Shown here: piece by piece, positions 19,688 to 29,014 of the stretch
How the letters are laid out: each line of letters starts with the position of its first letter
How positions within the stretch are numbered: the first letter of the stretch is position 1
Origin: Coleofasciculus sp. FACHB-T130
Lineage (GTDB): Bacteria > Cyanobacteriota > Cyanobacteriia > Cyanobacteriales > FACHB-T130
Assembly: GCF_014695375.1 (NCBI RefSeq)
Contig: NZ_JACJOG010000006.1
Location: forward strand, 124,001-188,000
Length of the DNA stretch: 64,000 nucleotides
Direction of reading: 5' to 3'
Notes under the pieces: generated by a model
Told to the model about the DNA's origin: nothing
Seen by the model: only the letters and a program-made list of their open reading frames with translations
The model's database searches: none
Translations under genes and position numbers: made by a program

Positions 19688-20488
19688 ATGCTTCCTGATG
19701 TTGTTAAAGGCTTTTTTTTACTGCTGTTTATATTAGTCCCCATAGAAAAGATATTTTTTTTACACAAACAGAAGATATTTCGTAAAGGATGGGTAACAGA
19801 TGCAATTCATTATTTTATTGGTTACTTTGTCGGTAGAACAGCAGTATTAGCAATTAGTGGAATATTAATTGGACATTTTCTCAGCAGCTTAATCAATTCA
19901 GAAATTCAGATGAAGGTTGCTTCTCAACCTGTATGGTTGCAGTTTCTAGAAGCAATTTTTATCGCTGATACTGGATATTACATTGCCCATAAACTCACTC
20001 ATAAGGTTCCTTGGCTGTGGAAATTCCATGTAATTCACCATAGCGTAGAAGATATGGACTGGTTGGCAACAGTGCGTCTGCATCCCCTTGACCAAATATT
20101 TACAAAAACTTTTCAGATAGTCCCGCTATACATATTAGGCTTTACGAAAGAAACCTTCGCTGTATTTTTTCTTTTTGGTGCTTTTGAAGCCTTCTTTATT
20201 CATGCCAATATCAAAATTAGATTTGGATGGCTTCGGTGGATAATTGCCACCCCAGAATTTCATCACTGGCATCACACTGCCGAGCGAAAGTTATATGATA
20301 AAAATTTTGCGGCACAGCTTCCAATTTTAGATTTAGTCTTTGGCACCCTCTATATGCCTAGGGGGAAAATGCCGGAGAAGTATGGGATATCCGATCCTGT
20401 ACCTTCTGGGTATTTTGGACAAATACTCTACCCATTTTTTAAACGAAAAAAGTTTATGAGCCAAGCTAGAAAAATAGAAAATATATAA
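19688..20488 (+). CDS. Sterol desaturase / fatty acid hydroxylase superfamily membrane protein
   Basis: 266 residues, ATG at 19688. An integral membrane di-iron enzyme by motif: HKLTH near residue 100, HVIHHS near 114 and HHWHHTAE near 191, the three His clusters of the ERG3/fatty-acid hydroxylase superfamily. About four membrane helices surround them (GFFLLLFILVPIE, YFVGRTAVLAISGILIG, VVPLYILGF-like, VFFLFGAFEAFF). The substrate (sterol-like lipid, carotenoid or fatty acyl chain) cannot be told. It starts 61 bp after the small membrane protein, in the same direction. Confidence 0.85.
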   Translation: MLPDVVKGFFLLLFILVPIEKIFFLHKQKIFRKGWVTDAIHYFIGYFVGRTAVLAISGILIGHFLSSLINSEIQMKVASQPVWLQFLEAIFIADTGYYIAHKLTHKVPWLWKFHVIHHSVEDMDWLATVRLHPLDQIFTKTFQIVPLYILGFTKETFAVFFLFGAFEAFFIHANIKIRFGWLRWIIATPEFHHWHHTAERKLYDKNFAAQLPILDLVFGTLYMPRGKMPEKYGISDPVPSGYFGQILYPFFKRKKFMSQARKIENI

Positions 20489-20596
20489 TAAAAAAAATTA
20501 TGCTTCAGGATTTTTATTTCTAATTGTGCCTAATGACATCTCGGTATTACGGTTGCTATGGTAGTGAGGTTGAGGTGCGATTCATCGGAAAATTTT

Positions 20597-21130
20597 ATGA
20601 AAATACTGACTAAAATAACCAGTCGTTTACGTCCTTTACCTGTAATTTTAGGGGTTGTCGCTGTTAGTGTTGGTGCAATAGGTGCGGCGATCGCGTTCGC
20701 AGACATCGACATCCAAGCGATCGCAACTGGCAAATATGCAAACAAAGTGACAGTAGTGCAGTTGCAGCAGGGAAAACTAAAGCCAGTGTTTCTTATTGAT
20801 GTGCGATCGCCAGAGGAGTACGCTGAAGATCATATTGCCCAAACTCTACTGGTACCTCTGACTCAGATTGAAACGGGTATAGGGATTGAGCGTATTAAGG
20901 CATTGGTGAAAAAGAGCGTTCAACCCAATCAACCCGAACCAACGGTAGTTCTATATTGCACCAAAGGAACCCGTTCAACTAAAGCCTACTGGATGTTAGA
21001 GGGAACGGGGTTGAAGATGGCAGTCTTATCAGGCGGTATCACGGCATGGCGCAAAACCGTACCTGCGGAACAAGATAAAGCGGTCTTATCTCCAATTATT
21101 TTACAAGCTAAGAAGTTGAATGCTAACTAA
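20597..21130 (+). CDS. Membrane-anchored rhodanese-like protein
   Basis: The ATG at 20597 (MKILTKITSRLRPLPV) gives 177 residues; an ATG at 20558 would add 13 residues. One N-terminal membrane segment (VILGVVAVSVGAIGAAIAFA) is followed by a single rhodanese domain: FLIDVRSPEEYAEDHIAQ, then the active-site loop YCTKGTRSTKAYW with the catalytic Cys near residue 121, then VLSGGITAWRKTV. The loop C-x4-R fits sulfurtransferases rather than phosphatases. It is probably anchored with the domain in the periplasm or lumen. Its last base is 39 bp before the convergent acyltransferase gene. Confidence 0.85.
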   Translation: MKILTKITSRLRPLPVILGVVAVSVGAIGAAIAFADIDIQAIATGKYANKVTVVQLQQGKLKPVFLIDVRSPEEYAEDHIAQTLLVPLTQIETGIGIERIKALVKKSVQPNQPEPTVVLYCTKGTRSTKAYWMLEGTGLKMAVLSGGITAWRKTVPAEQDKAVLSPIILQAKKLNAN

Positions 21131-21169
21131 CTTCTTGTAAAAACTGATTGAATGCAAATCAAACCTAGA

Positions 21170-22195
21170 TTACTTTTTCCTCAGAAGTTGGTTAATTTGA
21201 CTTTGCAGCTTTTCTTGTAATAGTTGTGCGTGTCGGTAAGCAGCGTTTCGGTCTTGCCGAGTAGAAGTTTTTGGTTCTGGAAGTTGCTCGTCTTCAACAA
21301 CTTCGGTTGACCAAGTTTGATAGAGAGGCTGAATAAAATAACGCAGCCGACTTCGCATTGCCCAAACACCCATAGATGGGAAGAGAATGAAGAAAAACAT
21401 CAAAAAAGAGACAGGCAAGAAAGGCAAGTAGATGGCTCTTGCAAATTTCTTAAGATTGATTGCCCAAGGATGCAAAGATTCATTGCCGATGCAAGCAACA
21501 GGCAGAATCGGAATGTGATAGCGATCGCTTAACTGGATAAAACTTGGATGAAAAGTGTCTAACTGATAACGCCTTTTCCACCCTTTTCCCGGCCCGCGTA
21601 TGCCCTCCGGAGCGTATAGTAAGATGGTTTTTTGAGCCACCGCCGCTTCAAATTCATCAGCTTCTGCCCTAACGCCACCTAGAACTTGCGACCATCCTGG
21701 AGGTAGCCACCAAATCACCCAGGGATGTTCAAACAACGAAACACCCGCCAGCGGTTGCACAACCCATTCCCGTGTCTGGCTTAAGAGCGTTGCTAATCCC
21801 AAAATATCCCAAGGGAAACACATTCCCGCATGGTTCATTGATACAATCAATGGCCCGGTTTGAGGTAAATTTTCGAGTTGTTGTAGCTCTCCTTGAAAAT
21901 AATATTTCACAATCGGAGCCAGCACTTCATCTCGAAAAGCTTGCTGATAATTTGGGTCAAACTCCCCTTCTCCCCGGCGGGGTGAACGAAAGCCGAGACG
22001 TATCCAACGAATCAACAACGCCAGATAAAATCCCCCAGGAATGAGAAACAATCCATACTCCAGCCAATTCCAACCATCGGGATCGGCGTGATAGTGTTGC
22101 CAGTGGCGGTTGAATAAAATCAGCCAGCCTGGAGGATACCAAAGACAAAACCAATCAAACCAATTCCAAGAATAATCGTGAATACGCCCAGCCAT
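21170..22195 (-). CDS. Glycerolipid acyltransferase-like protein (PlsC/LPLAT superfamily)
   Basis: 341 residues from the ATG at 22195 (MAGRIHDYSWNWFDWF); a GTG at 22240 would add 15. Two hydrophobic segments near the N-terminus (WFCLWYPPGWLILF, YGLFLIPGGFYLALLI) precede the acyltransferase domain. The first catalytic block reads IVSMNHAGMCFPWDILGLAT, with H and D seven residues apart rather than the usual four. The second motif is YAPEGIRGPG (EGxR). A C-terminal membrane segment (FLPVSFLMFFFILFPSMGVW) follows. Likely acylates a lysophospholipid or another alcohol at the membrane; substrate unknown. Its start overlaps the divergent gene by 18 bp. Confidence 0.8.
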   Translation of the reverse strand: MAGRIHDYSWNWFDWFCLWYPPGWLILFNRHWQHYHADPDGWNWLEYGLFLIPGGFYLALLIRWIRLGFRSPRRGEGEFDPNYQQAFRDEVLAPIVKYYFQGELQQLENLPQTGPLIVSMNHAGMCFPWDILGLATLLSQTREWVVQPLAGVSLFEHPWVIWWLPPGWSQVLGGVRAEADEFEAAVAQKTILLYAPEGIRGPGKGWKRRYQLDTFHPSFIQLSDRYHIPILPVACIGNESLHPWAINLKKFARAIYLPFLPVSFLMFFFILFPSMGVWAMRSRLRYFIQPLYQTWSTEVVEDEQLPEPKTSTRQDRNAAYRHAQLLQEKLQSQINQLLRKK

Positions 22196-22744
22196 GCCAT
22201 TCTCAATCTCGGCATTCTCGCTAAACCGCAACAATCGCACTTCAATCTCCTAATTGTGTTGGGCGCTATATTACCCGATATTCCAATTTTTGTTTTCTAC
22301 CTTGTGGCGAGATATATTCAACGCCTACCAGAACGCCAAATCTGGTCAACCGCTTATTACCAACCCTTTTGGCAAAATATTATCCACCTGTTTCATTCAA
22401 TTCCATTGGCTTTAATTGGGGTAGCGATCGCTCGCTACTACGGGTGGAAACCCCTTGAAATCGTCTTTCTGAGCATGGTGCTGCATTCCCTCGGAGATTT
22501 ACCCGTCCACAGCGACGACGCGCACAGGCATTTTTTGCCCTTCAGCGACTATCGTTTTATCAGTCCTATCTCTTATTGGGATACTAACAAATACGGCACG
22601 ATTGTTTCTTTCGTTGAGCGGTTGCTGGTGCTGGTAGCAAGCGTTTACGTCTTCGGGATGGTTCACTCCTACATCGGCAAAGGACTACTCATTGCAGTGA
22701 ACTTGATTTATTGGCTCAGTTATCTCTACTTCTGGGTTTTCTAA
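22178..22744 (+). CDS. YdjM-like / DUF457-type membrane-bound metal-dependent hydrolase-like protein
   Basis: 188 residues from a GTG at 22178; MNTPSHAILNLGIL is the typical opening of this family, so the start is trusted although it overlaps the divergent acyltransferase start. Four to five membrane helices. Conserved polar residues sit in LGAILPDIPIF and in MVLHSLGDLPVHSDDAHRHF, the metal-binding-like His/Asp cluster. FLPFSDYRFISPISYWD follows. The function is unknown; E. coli YdjM is a LexA-regulated inner membrane protein. It ends 182 bp before the convergent SGNH hydrolase gene. Confidence 0.8.
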   Translation: MNTPSHAILNLGILAKPQQSHFNLLIVLGAILPDIPIFVFYLVARYIQRLPERQIWSTAYYQPFWQNIIHLFHSIPLALIGVAIARYYGWKPLEIVFLSMVLHSLGDLPVHSDDAHRHFLPFSDYRFISPISYWDTNKYGTIVSFVERLLVLVASVYVFGMVHSYIGKGLLIAVNLIYWLSYLYFWVF

Positions 22745-22925
22745 GAAATATTGACCTTTTCGCCATGAAGTTACATCTTGCTCTAGGCTGTTGAAACACA
22801 GTTACACAAACAAAATCTGCCGGGAGCAGGTTACAAAACCCTTTATTTTTAGTTGGTTCGCGCTTTCCTCGCTAGAATGCGATCGCCTTTCCATTCCGAG
22901 AGCTTGGCGCAAGATGTGAGTTGAG

Positions 22926-23513
22926 CTATTTTAACCACGATAACCACGCAGACCAACTTTGTACTAAGTGAGCAAATTCGGCATAACCGGCAGCACCGGG
23001 GTGAGCGCCATCATTCGCTGTTGCCTCACTGATCCATACCGATGACGCTTGTAAAGGAGTAAAAACATCTAAATAAGGCACATTGCGATCGCTACATAAA
23101 CGAGCTAACTGCTCAGACAAACCAGCGATCCTAAAATTTTGCTCAATCTCTGCAACGGGTGGCGATCCCACCATCAAGACTGGAAATGTTTGCCTTGCAA
23201 CTTCAAGAATTGCACAGCAATTTTCTAGGGAATCCGCTAACTCCACACGAGTCTTCCCATCTTCCAGGGTGGTGTCATTTACACCAAACGAGAAGACAAT
23301 CCTACCATCATATTCTTTAGGTAAGCGACAAGTAACCTCACCTAGCCAACGGGATCTAATATCTGCGCTGGTTTCCCGCCGTACCCCAAGATTGTAATAA
23401 GTAATGTCATAACCTTGCTTTCGTGCTGCTGCACAAATTCTTCCCGTCCAACCGAGGCACTCTGGATCGCCAGTTCCGTTTACAAAAGAGTCACCAATAA
23501 AGCAAATTCGCAT
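22926..23513 (-). CDS. SGNH/GDSL hydrolase
   Basis: 195 residues, ATG at 23513 at the very N-terminus of the catalytic domain. The four SGNH blocks are visible: FIGDSF with S9, the Gly in NLGVRRETS, GVND with N79, and NDGAHPGAAGY with D168 and H171. There is no signal peptide, so it is cytoplasmic. It is likely an esterase, lipase or acyl-thioesterase-like enzyme; the substrate is unknown. It follows the HD-type gene by 111 bp in the same direction. Confidence 0.9.
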   Translation of the reverse strand: MRICFIGDSFVNGTGDPECLGWTGRICAAARKQGYDITYYNLGVRRETSADIRSRWLGEVTCRLPKEYDGRIVFSFGVNDTTLEDGKTRVELADSLENCCAILEVARQTFPVLMVGSPPVAEIEQNFRIAGLSEQLARLCSDRNVPYLDVFTPLQASSVWISEATANDGAHPGAAGYAEFAHLVQSWSAWLSWLK

Positions 23514-23624
23514 TTTGTCTGAAATTTATTTTTAGTTTTTTCCCATATTTATTTTTCTGAATAGCACCAGCATCCTTGGCTCTAGAAGAACTTCACCGGA
23601 TTGAGCGAGCGCTCTTACAGTTTT

Positions 23625-24278
23625 TCATAACAATTCCATTTCCTCTTTAATATTTTGCCTAGCTTGTTGTTCTAGAGCAACAAACATTTTTTCAGTAAAA
23701 TATATTCGTTTTCGGTTTAAAAAGCTCTGCAATACTTGTTTCCTACCTGTTCTGTATTTTGTGGAAGAGACCCATAAATACTCTTTTCTAATTGCTTGAG
23801 CATATATTCTGTATTTAGTAGCCGATGCTCCTAATATAGAAAGGTCTGCATCTAGAAAAATTTTGCTATCAATACCGTCTATATTTTGATTGTATTTAGT
23901 TTTTCTAATTAAAGAATATACAACCTCTATAGTTGATGAGGGGATGTCTAACCCTTTCAAAATCATCGCTGCATATTCTGCACTTTTTTCCTCATTATCG
24001 TTAGCTTTTGGGTTATAAACTGCATCGTGAAACCAAGCTGCAAATTCAATTGCTGCATAGTTTTGGGATAGCGATCGCAAATCGTTAAGCGTTGCTAAAA
24101 CTTGTTCTATATGCTCCAAAGTATGATAATATCTACCATCGCTGGAGTAAGCCTCGAATAATTCAAGCAACACTTTCTGACCAATCTCTTGCTCAACCTG
24201 AAACGGTTGTAGTAAAGACTCCCATCTAGATTGCAAATTAAAGCATCTTTCTGTGTCTAGATTGTAGCGCGATCGCAT
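23625..24278 (-). CDS. COG4339-type HD superfamily phosphohydrolase-like protein
   Basis: 217 residues. The pattern RYYHTLEHIEQVL (H52, H56), AAWFHDAVYNP (H84-D85) and DADLSILGASATKYRIYAQAIRKEY is that of the predicted metal-dependent HD-superfamily proteins, sometimes misnamed after an NMDA receptor subunit in databases. The HD residues needed for metal binding are present. The substrate is unknown; nucleotide-like phosphoesters are typical of HD enzymes. It is 45 bp downstream of glcD on the same strand and may be co-transcribed. It is more AT-rich than glcD. Confidence 0.85.
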   Translation of the reverse strand: MRSRYNLDTERCFNLQSRWESLLQPFQVEQEIGQKVLLELFEAYSSDGRYYHTLEHIEQVLATLNDLRSLSQNYAAIEFAAWFHDAVYNPKANDNEEKSAEYAAMILKGLDIPSSTIEVVYSLIRKTKYNQNIDGIDSKIFLDADLSILGASATKYRIYAQAIRKEYLWVSSTKYRTGRKQVLQSFLNRKRIYFTEKMFVALEQQARQNIKEEMELL

Positions 24279-24323
24279 ATTTCCCCAAAATTCTTAGCGA
24301 ATCATTTGCTCTTGGTTAATGAA

Positions 24324-25796
24324 TTAAAATACATCAACTGACTCAAACTGCTTTTGAGACTGAGCGTGTGAAGCTTCGCCACAGGTGCGGGGAGTAGGAA
24401 ATATTTTACCCGGATTAGCCAAACCTTTGGGATTAAATACTTGGCGCACCCATTGCATTGTTTCTAGATCCGTTTCGGTAAACATTTGCGGCATATAGCA
24501 TTTTTTATCCGCACCAATCCCGTGTTCCCCAGAAAGGCTTCCGCCTACTTCTACGCAAAGTTTAAGAATTTCCCCGCCTAATTCTTCCACCTGTTCCAAC
24601 GCTCCAGGAATTGAATTATCATAAAGAATGAGTGGGTGAAGATTGCCATCTCCAGCATGAAAGACGTTAGCAATACGATAGCCGTACTTTTGACTCAATG
24701 CTTCAATTTCTTGCAGTACAAATCGCATTTGAGTCCGGGGAATTACCCCATCTTGGACATAATAATCAGGGCTGAGTTTGCCTGCTGCTGCGAAGGCTGC
24801 TTTCCGTCCTTTCCAGAGCTTTAGACGGGTTTCTGGCTCGTTTGCCGTGGTGATGCTACGCGCTCCATTGGTGGTGCAAATTTCCGCAATACGCTGTTTA
24901 TTTGCCGCCACTTCCACTTCTAAGCCGTCTATTTCAACTAACAAGATAGCGGCAGCATCTCTAGGATAACAACCTGTTGCTACAACATCTTCGACAGCGT
25001 TGATGCTGATATTATCCATAATCTCCATACCGCCTGGAATTATCCCAGCGCTGATAATATCTGATACAGCGGCTCCAGCATCTTCGACACTGGTAAAATC
25101 TGCTAAAAGAACGCAAATAGATTCCGGGGTCTTAAGAATTCTCAAAGTAATTTCTGTAGCGATACCTAGCGTGCCTTCAGAACCAACAAATAAACCCGTT
25201 AAATCGTAACCAGGCATTTCGGGAATTTGTCCTCCCACGTCTACAATAGAGCCATCGGGGAGAACTAATTTTAAACCTAAAACGTGGTTGGTGGTAACGC
25301 CATATTTAAGACAATGGACGCCTCCAGAATTTTCTGCAACGTTACCGCCAATCGAGCATACAATCTGGCTGGAAGGGTCAGGCGCATAGTAAAATCCGGC
25401 ACCGCTAACGGCTTGCGTTACCCAGTTATTAATTACTCCTGGCTGCACCACAACCCGCTGATTTTCTAAGTCAATGCTCAAGAGTTTTCGCATCAATGCA
25501 GTAACAATTAGCACGCAATTTTCTACAGGCAAGGCTCCACCAGAAAGTCCAGTGCCAGCACCGCGTGCAACCCAGGGAATTTGATTTTGGTCGCATATCC
25601 TCACTGCCGCTGCGACTTCTTCTGTGGTGCGCGGTAGCACAACGAGGGCAGGTTTTTGTCGGTAGCTAGTTAAACCATCGCACTCGTAGGTTATTAACTC
25701 CTCACGACGCTGCACGATGCCGTTTTTCCCGATAACTGCCTCAAATTGCTTGATGATGGGTTGCCAATTTCGTTGTTTTTTGTCTTGGGTAATCAT
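24324..25796 (-). CDS. glcD: Glycolate oxidase/dehydrogenase FAD-linked subunit
   Basis: 490 residues, ATG at 25796. A full-length GlcD/VAO-family flavoprotein: N-terminal FAD-binding PCMH domain (VVLPRTTEEVAAAVRIC, WVARGAGTGLSGGALP, SIGGNVAENSGGVHCLKYG), then the FAD-oxidase C-terminal domain (VFHAGDGNLHPLILYD, GGSLSGEHGIGADKKCYM, NPKGLANPGKIFP). It oxidises glycolate from photorespiration to glyoxylate; D-lactate dehydrogenase activity is a known alternative in relatives. The start codon is 8 bp after the stop of the upstream fusion gene, so the two are probably co-transcribed. No glcE or glcF is in the window. Confidence 0.93.
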   Translation of the reverse strand: MITQDKKQRNWQPIIKQFEAVIGKNGIVQRREELITYECDGLTSYRQKPALVVLPRTTEEVAAAVRICDQNQIPWVARGAGTGLSGGALPVENCVLIVTALMRKLLSIDLENQRVVVQPGVINNWVTQAVSGAGFYYAPDPSSQIVCSIGGNVAENSGGVHCLKYGVTTNHVLGLKLVLPDGSIVDVGGQIPEMPGYDLTGLFVGSEGTLGIATEITLRILKTPESICVLLADFTSVEDAGAAVSDIISAGIIPGGMEIMDNISINAVEDVVATGCYPRDAAAILLVEIDGLEVEVAANKQRIAEICTTNGARSITTANEPETRLKLWKGRKAAFAAAGKLSPDYYVQDGVIPRTQMRFVLQEIEALSQKYGYRIANVFHAGDGNLHPLILYDNSIPGALEQVEELGGEILKLCVEVGGSLSGEHGIGADKKCYMPQMFTETDLETMQWVRQVFNPKGLANPGKIFPTPRTCGEASHAQSQKQFESVDVF

Positions 25797-25804
25797 CGGT
25801 AACT

Positions 25805-28800
25805 CTATGTCTGCGTAAGTCCCTTTTGGACAACCTGTTTGTAAAAATCTTCAAGAGCTGCTACACAAGTTTTGTCGTCATAAAGATAGTCATGCCGAGC
25901 CTTGATTCTTTCTGAAACGTCGTGCCGCCAAATCGGGTCTAAACCTAACCTTACAGCAATATCAATATATTCTGCTTCAGTCTGAGCAATTGTGTCTGTC
26001 ACCTCAAGCCTTTTTAGAAATCCATAAGAGTGACGACCTCGCATAAATTCGCCAGGACAGGTAACAACGGGTAAACTACAGGCGATCGCATCTAGTGTCG
26101 TGTTACCGCCAGACCAGCTTAAAGTATCTAGATAAATATCTGAAACTAAATTAAGCATGAAATACTCAGCGCGAGGTAGAACAGGTGAAAAAACACAATA
26201 GTCTTTACTGTTCAAACCAACTGCCGAAAAAGCGCGTTCCAAGCGTTCTTGAGGCACACCTGCACGAAGAAACATAAACTGAGCTTGAGGCACGCGACGG
26301 GCGATTTCAGCAAAAATATAGTCATGTTGCGGTAAATACTTGTAAGGAGCTTGAGAAGATAGGTAAACTACAGCATCATCCCTTAGCTGAAAATCTGCTC
26401 GTGTCTTTGTTAGCGGAGGAATCTCTAATGTAGGATAAGCAACTCCAACATTCGGCAGACGAATCAGAGTTTCAGAGTAATGTGCTTGTGCATTTTCTGG
26501 CTCCATTAACTCGCTGGATAAAAAGTAATCAATGGTCGGTAAACCAGTAGTTACTGGGTGTCCCCATACTACGCACTGAGCAGGAGCCAGACGCAAACCG
26601 GCAAGTTGCATCGTCGCTGCATCCATACCAATTTCTGGGAAAACAAGTATATGTAGTTTATCGGCAACAATTTGTTCGCATACTGCTTCGAGATTATTAG
26701 GAATATGATGAAATGCATCACTATAATTACGAAACAACTCAGTGATATTGTCTAGCTGATTCCCTGTGTAGTAACAGTGAAATTCAAAATCTTGCTGATT
26801 GCAGTAACGCAGATAACCTAGTGATAAAAATGTTCCACTCCAACCGTGTAAGAATGCTGAGACATAACCAACACGAATTTTTTTGTTCTCCTTAAGCGGA
26901 GGCATGGATATAGCTTGAACCCATTGTGGATAGTTGGCTGCCATAATTTGATGGACTAAATTTCCATACTGGCGTTGCAATTCCAAATCGTTATGAGCCT
27001 GATACGCTAAAAAAAAGTTTGTTACACAACTAATACCGGCAAGAGCATTCTTTTTATCTTCAGGCTCTTCTAAGGATGTCTCCTGAATTAAACTTTGTAT
27101 GCCTTGGATAAATCGCTGACGATAAAAGCTAATTTCATTAGCGCTATTATAATTAGTGGGTAATATTAAATTTTTAAAAATTTTAAATACATATTCATTA
27201 GGCAGGATTTGAGATGCCTTTTCTGCACTTGATATTGCTTCTTTAATCCGTCCGTTTTCCTGCAATAATTTTATAAAATAAAAGTGCAGCTTACCACTTA
27301 TTGGGTAAAAGGAGATGCCTTCTTTAAGCGTATTGATAGCTTCTTCTACTCGATTTAGATGTGTAAAGCAATCACTCAGGTTAAAGTAAACCTCTGCATC
27401 TCCTGTTTGAATTTCTAGCAATTTTTGATATTGCTTAATTGCTGCTTCATACTTCTCTTGCTGGTAAAGTTTGTTAGCAAAATTTAGAAGAGCCTGAGTA
27501 GGATTCTTTTGGGCTTCTAATGCCATCGCTAGGTTATTTAATATATCAGGATTATCTGGAATTAGCGTCAGAGCTGTTTTATACACCTCAATTGCTTGCT
27601 CAATTTGATTCTGTTCCATTAACAAATTTCCCAAATTGAGGTAGCTACCAAAGTGGCTGGGGTTAGCTGCGATCGCTTGACGGTAGACTGCTTCAGCCTG
27701 CTCGCTTTCACCCGCCTGACTGAGGAGATTTCCTAAATTGTTGTAAGCTTCAATTAGTTTTGGTTCAAGAGCGAGCGCTTCTGTGTAAGCGGAAATCGCT
27801 TGAGGATTTTGATTGATTTTCTCGAAAGCCAACCCAAGGATATAATATGCTTGAGCTACAGATGAATCTATTTTTAGTAAATTAAAAATTGTTTCAACGG
27901 ACTTTTGATACTGTTCTGCCTCGTAATATAGAATTCCTAAGCTTAGCCACGCTTTAGTATCCCAGTTTTTCGCTCGTATAAAGTCACAATATTTTTTTTC
28001 AGCAGCTAAAAACTGTCCTTTTTCATGCAGCGATAAGGCTTCTTGATACAGATTGTCTAACTCCCTTTCGTTTTTTCCAATAAACTGTAATTCATAGATA
28101 GCTTGAATAACTGACTTCCGGCGCATCTTACTAAAAGTATTCCAGGAATAGTTTGCTTTTTTATTTGCATCCCAACTGAGTACCTGAATCCCATTCCAAA
28201 AAGTGTGATAGCCATCTCCTGGCGTCAGCAACTCCAGCAATAATTCGCACTCTGGGTTAGCAGCCATAAAATCCCAATTAGCTTGGCGCACCGCTTCCCA
28301 ATTGCTATCATCGATAATAATCAATGCCTTCTCTGCTAGAAACGGTTTGAGTAGAAGTAATCCTAATAATTGCGACCGATAGTCGTGAGCACCATCATAT
28401 AAATAAACCCCGATTTTGTCATCTGGATTAATTTCTCGAAGCTCTAATAAAAATTCTTCAAAGTCTTGATTGCAAAAATAAACTCGATCTTGAATATCAA
28501 AACTTGATAAATTATTAATTAATTTATCCAGATTCTCACCGGATTGGTCGAATTCAGAAAAGTTATCTACAGCGTATGCCATTCGTTCTGGATGATCGAG
28601 CAGTGCGCCAATTAAAGTAGAACCTTGATAACAGCCAATCTCGCAATATATTTCATCTGGTTCCATGCACTCCACAGCAAAATTGAGCAACTGCATTACG
28701 TTGGCAGTAGTCATCCCTTGAACTTGGTCAAGTGCTTGCTGAAACCGCTTTGATTTAGGTACAACCGATTCGCGTCCCCAATTTTCATAAAGGCTGGGCA

Positions 28801-28828
28801 GTTGCTCAACAAACTTTTGGTAATCCAT
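25805..28828 (-). CDS. Methyltransferase-like / TPR / O-GlcNAc transferase-like (GT41) fusion protein
   Basis: 1007 residues from the ATG at 28828, which has AAGGTG about 6 nt upstream; a GTG three codons earlier is less likely. Residues 1 to about 235 form a class I methyltransferase-like fold (IYCEIGCYQGSTLIGALL, VYLYDGAHDYRSQLLGLLLL, ALIIIDDSNW). About 255-560 is a run of some eight TPR units (AYYILGLAFEKINQNPQAIS, AYNNLGNLLSQAGESEQAE). About 650-1000 is a SPINDLY/OGT-type glycosyltransferase (RVGYVSAFLHGW, LAPAQCVVWGHPVTTGLPTID, SWSGGNTTLDAIACSLPVVT, RGRHSYGFLKRL). The likely role is glycosylation of a protein or glycan acceptor recognised by the TPRs; the N-terminal domain could modify the sugar. 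First gene of a tight cluster with glcD. Confidence 0.88.
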   Translation of the reverse strand: MDYQKFVEQLPSLYENWGRESVVPKSKRFQQALDQVQGMTTANVMQLLNFAVECMEPDEIYCEIGCYQGSTLIGALLDHPERMAYAVDNFSEFDQSGENLDKLINNLSSFDIQDRVYFCNQDFEEFLLELREINPDDKIGVYLYDGAHDYRSQLLGLLLLKPFLAEKALIIIDDSNWEAVRQANWDFMAANPECELLLELLTPGDGYHTFWNGIQVLSWDANKKANYSWNTFSKMRRKSVIQAIYELQFIGKNERELDNLYQEALSLHEKGQFLAAEKKYCDFIRAKNWDTKAWLSLGILYYEAEQYQKSVETIFNLLKIDSSVAQAYYILGLAFEKINQNPQAISAYTEALALEPKLIEAYNNLGNLLSQAGESEQAEAVYRQAIAANPSHFGSYLNLGNLLMEQNQIEQAIEVYKTALTLIPDNPDILNNLAMALEAQKNPTQALLNFANKLYQQEKYEAAIKQYQKLLEIQTGDAEVYFNLSDCFTHLNRVEEAINTLKEGISFYPISGKLHFYFIKLLQENGRIKEAISSAEKASQILPNEYVFKIFKNLILPTNYNSANEISFYRQRFIQGIQSLIQETSLEEPEDKKNALAGISCVTNFFLAYQAHNDLELQRQYGNLVHQIMAANYPQWVQAISMPPLKENKKIRVGYVSAFLHGWSGTFLSLGYLRYCNQQDFEFHCYYTGNQLDNITELFRNYSDAFHHIPNNLEAVCEQIVADKLHILVFPEIGMDAATMQLAGLRLAPAQCVVWGHPVTTGLPTIDYFLSSELMEPENAQAHYSETLIRLPNVGVAYPTLEIPPLTKTRADFQLRDDAVVYLSSQAPYKYLPQHDYIFAEIARRVPQAQFMFLRAGVPQERLERAFSAVGLNSKDYCVFSPVLPRAEYFMLNLVSDIYLDTLSWSGGNTTLDAIACSLPVVTCPGEFMRGRHSYGFLKRLEVTDTIAQTEAEYIDIAVRLGLDPIWRHDVSERIKARHDYLYDDKTCVAALEDFYKQVVQKGLTQT

Positions 28829-29014
28829 CGCTAACACCTTGTATGCTTACTTTTAGTTTATCTAAAGAAAAAATTAGGCACAAAGTTTTGGTTCGTTAAA
28901 ATCTTGAGGAAGATGATAAACAGGGCAAAAGTTAGTGCTAGAAAGGGGAGGGAGTGCCAATCGTGCATACTTGACCTCGTAGCGTGTATTGCATCGACTG
29001 CTGGAATCACAGCG

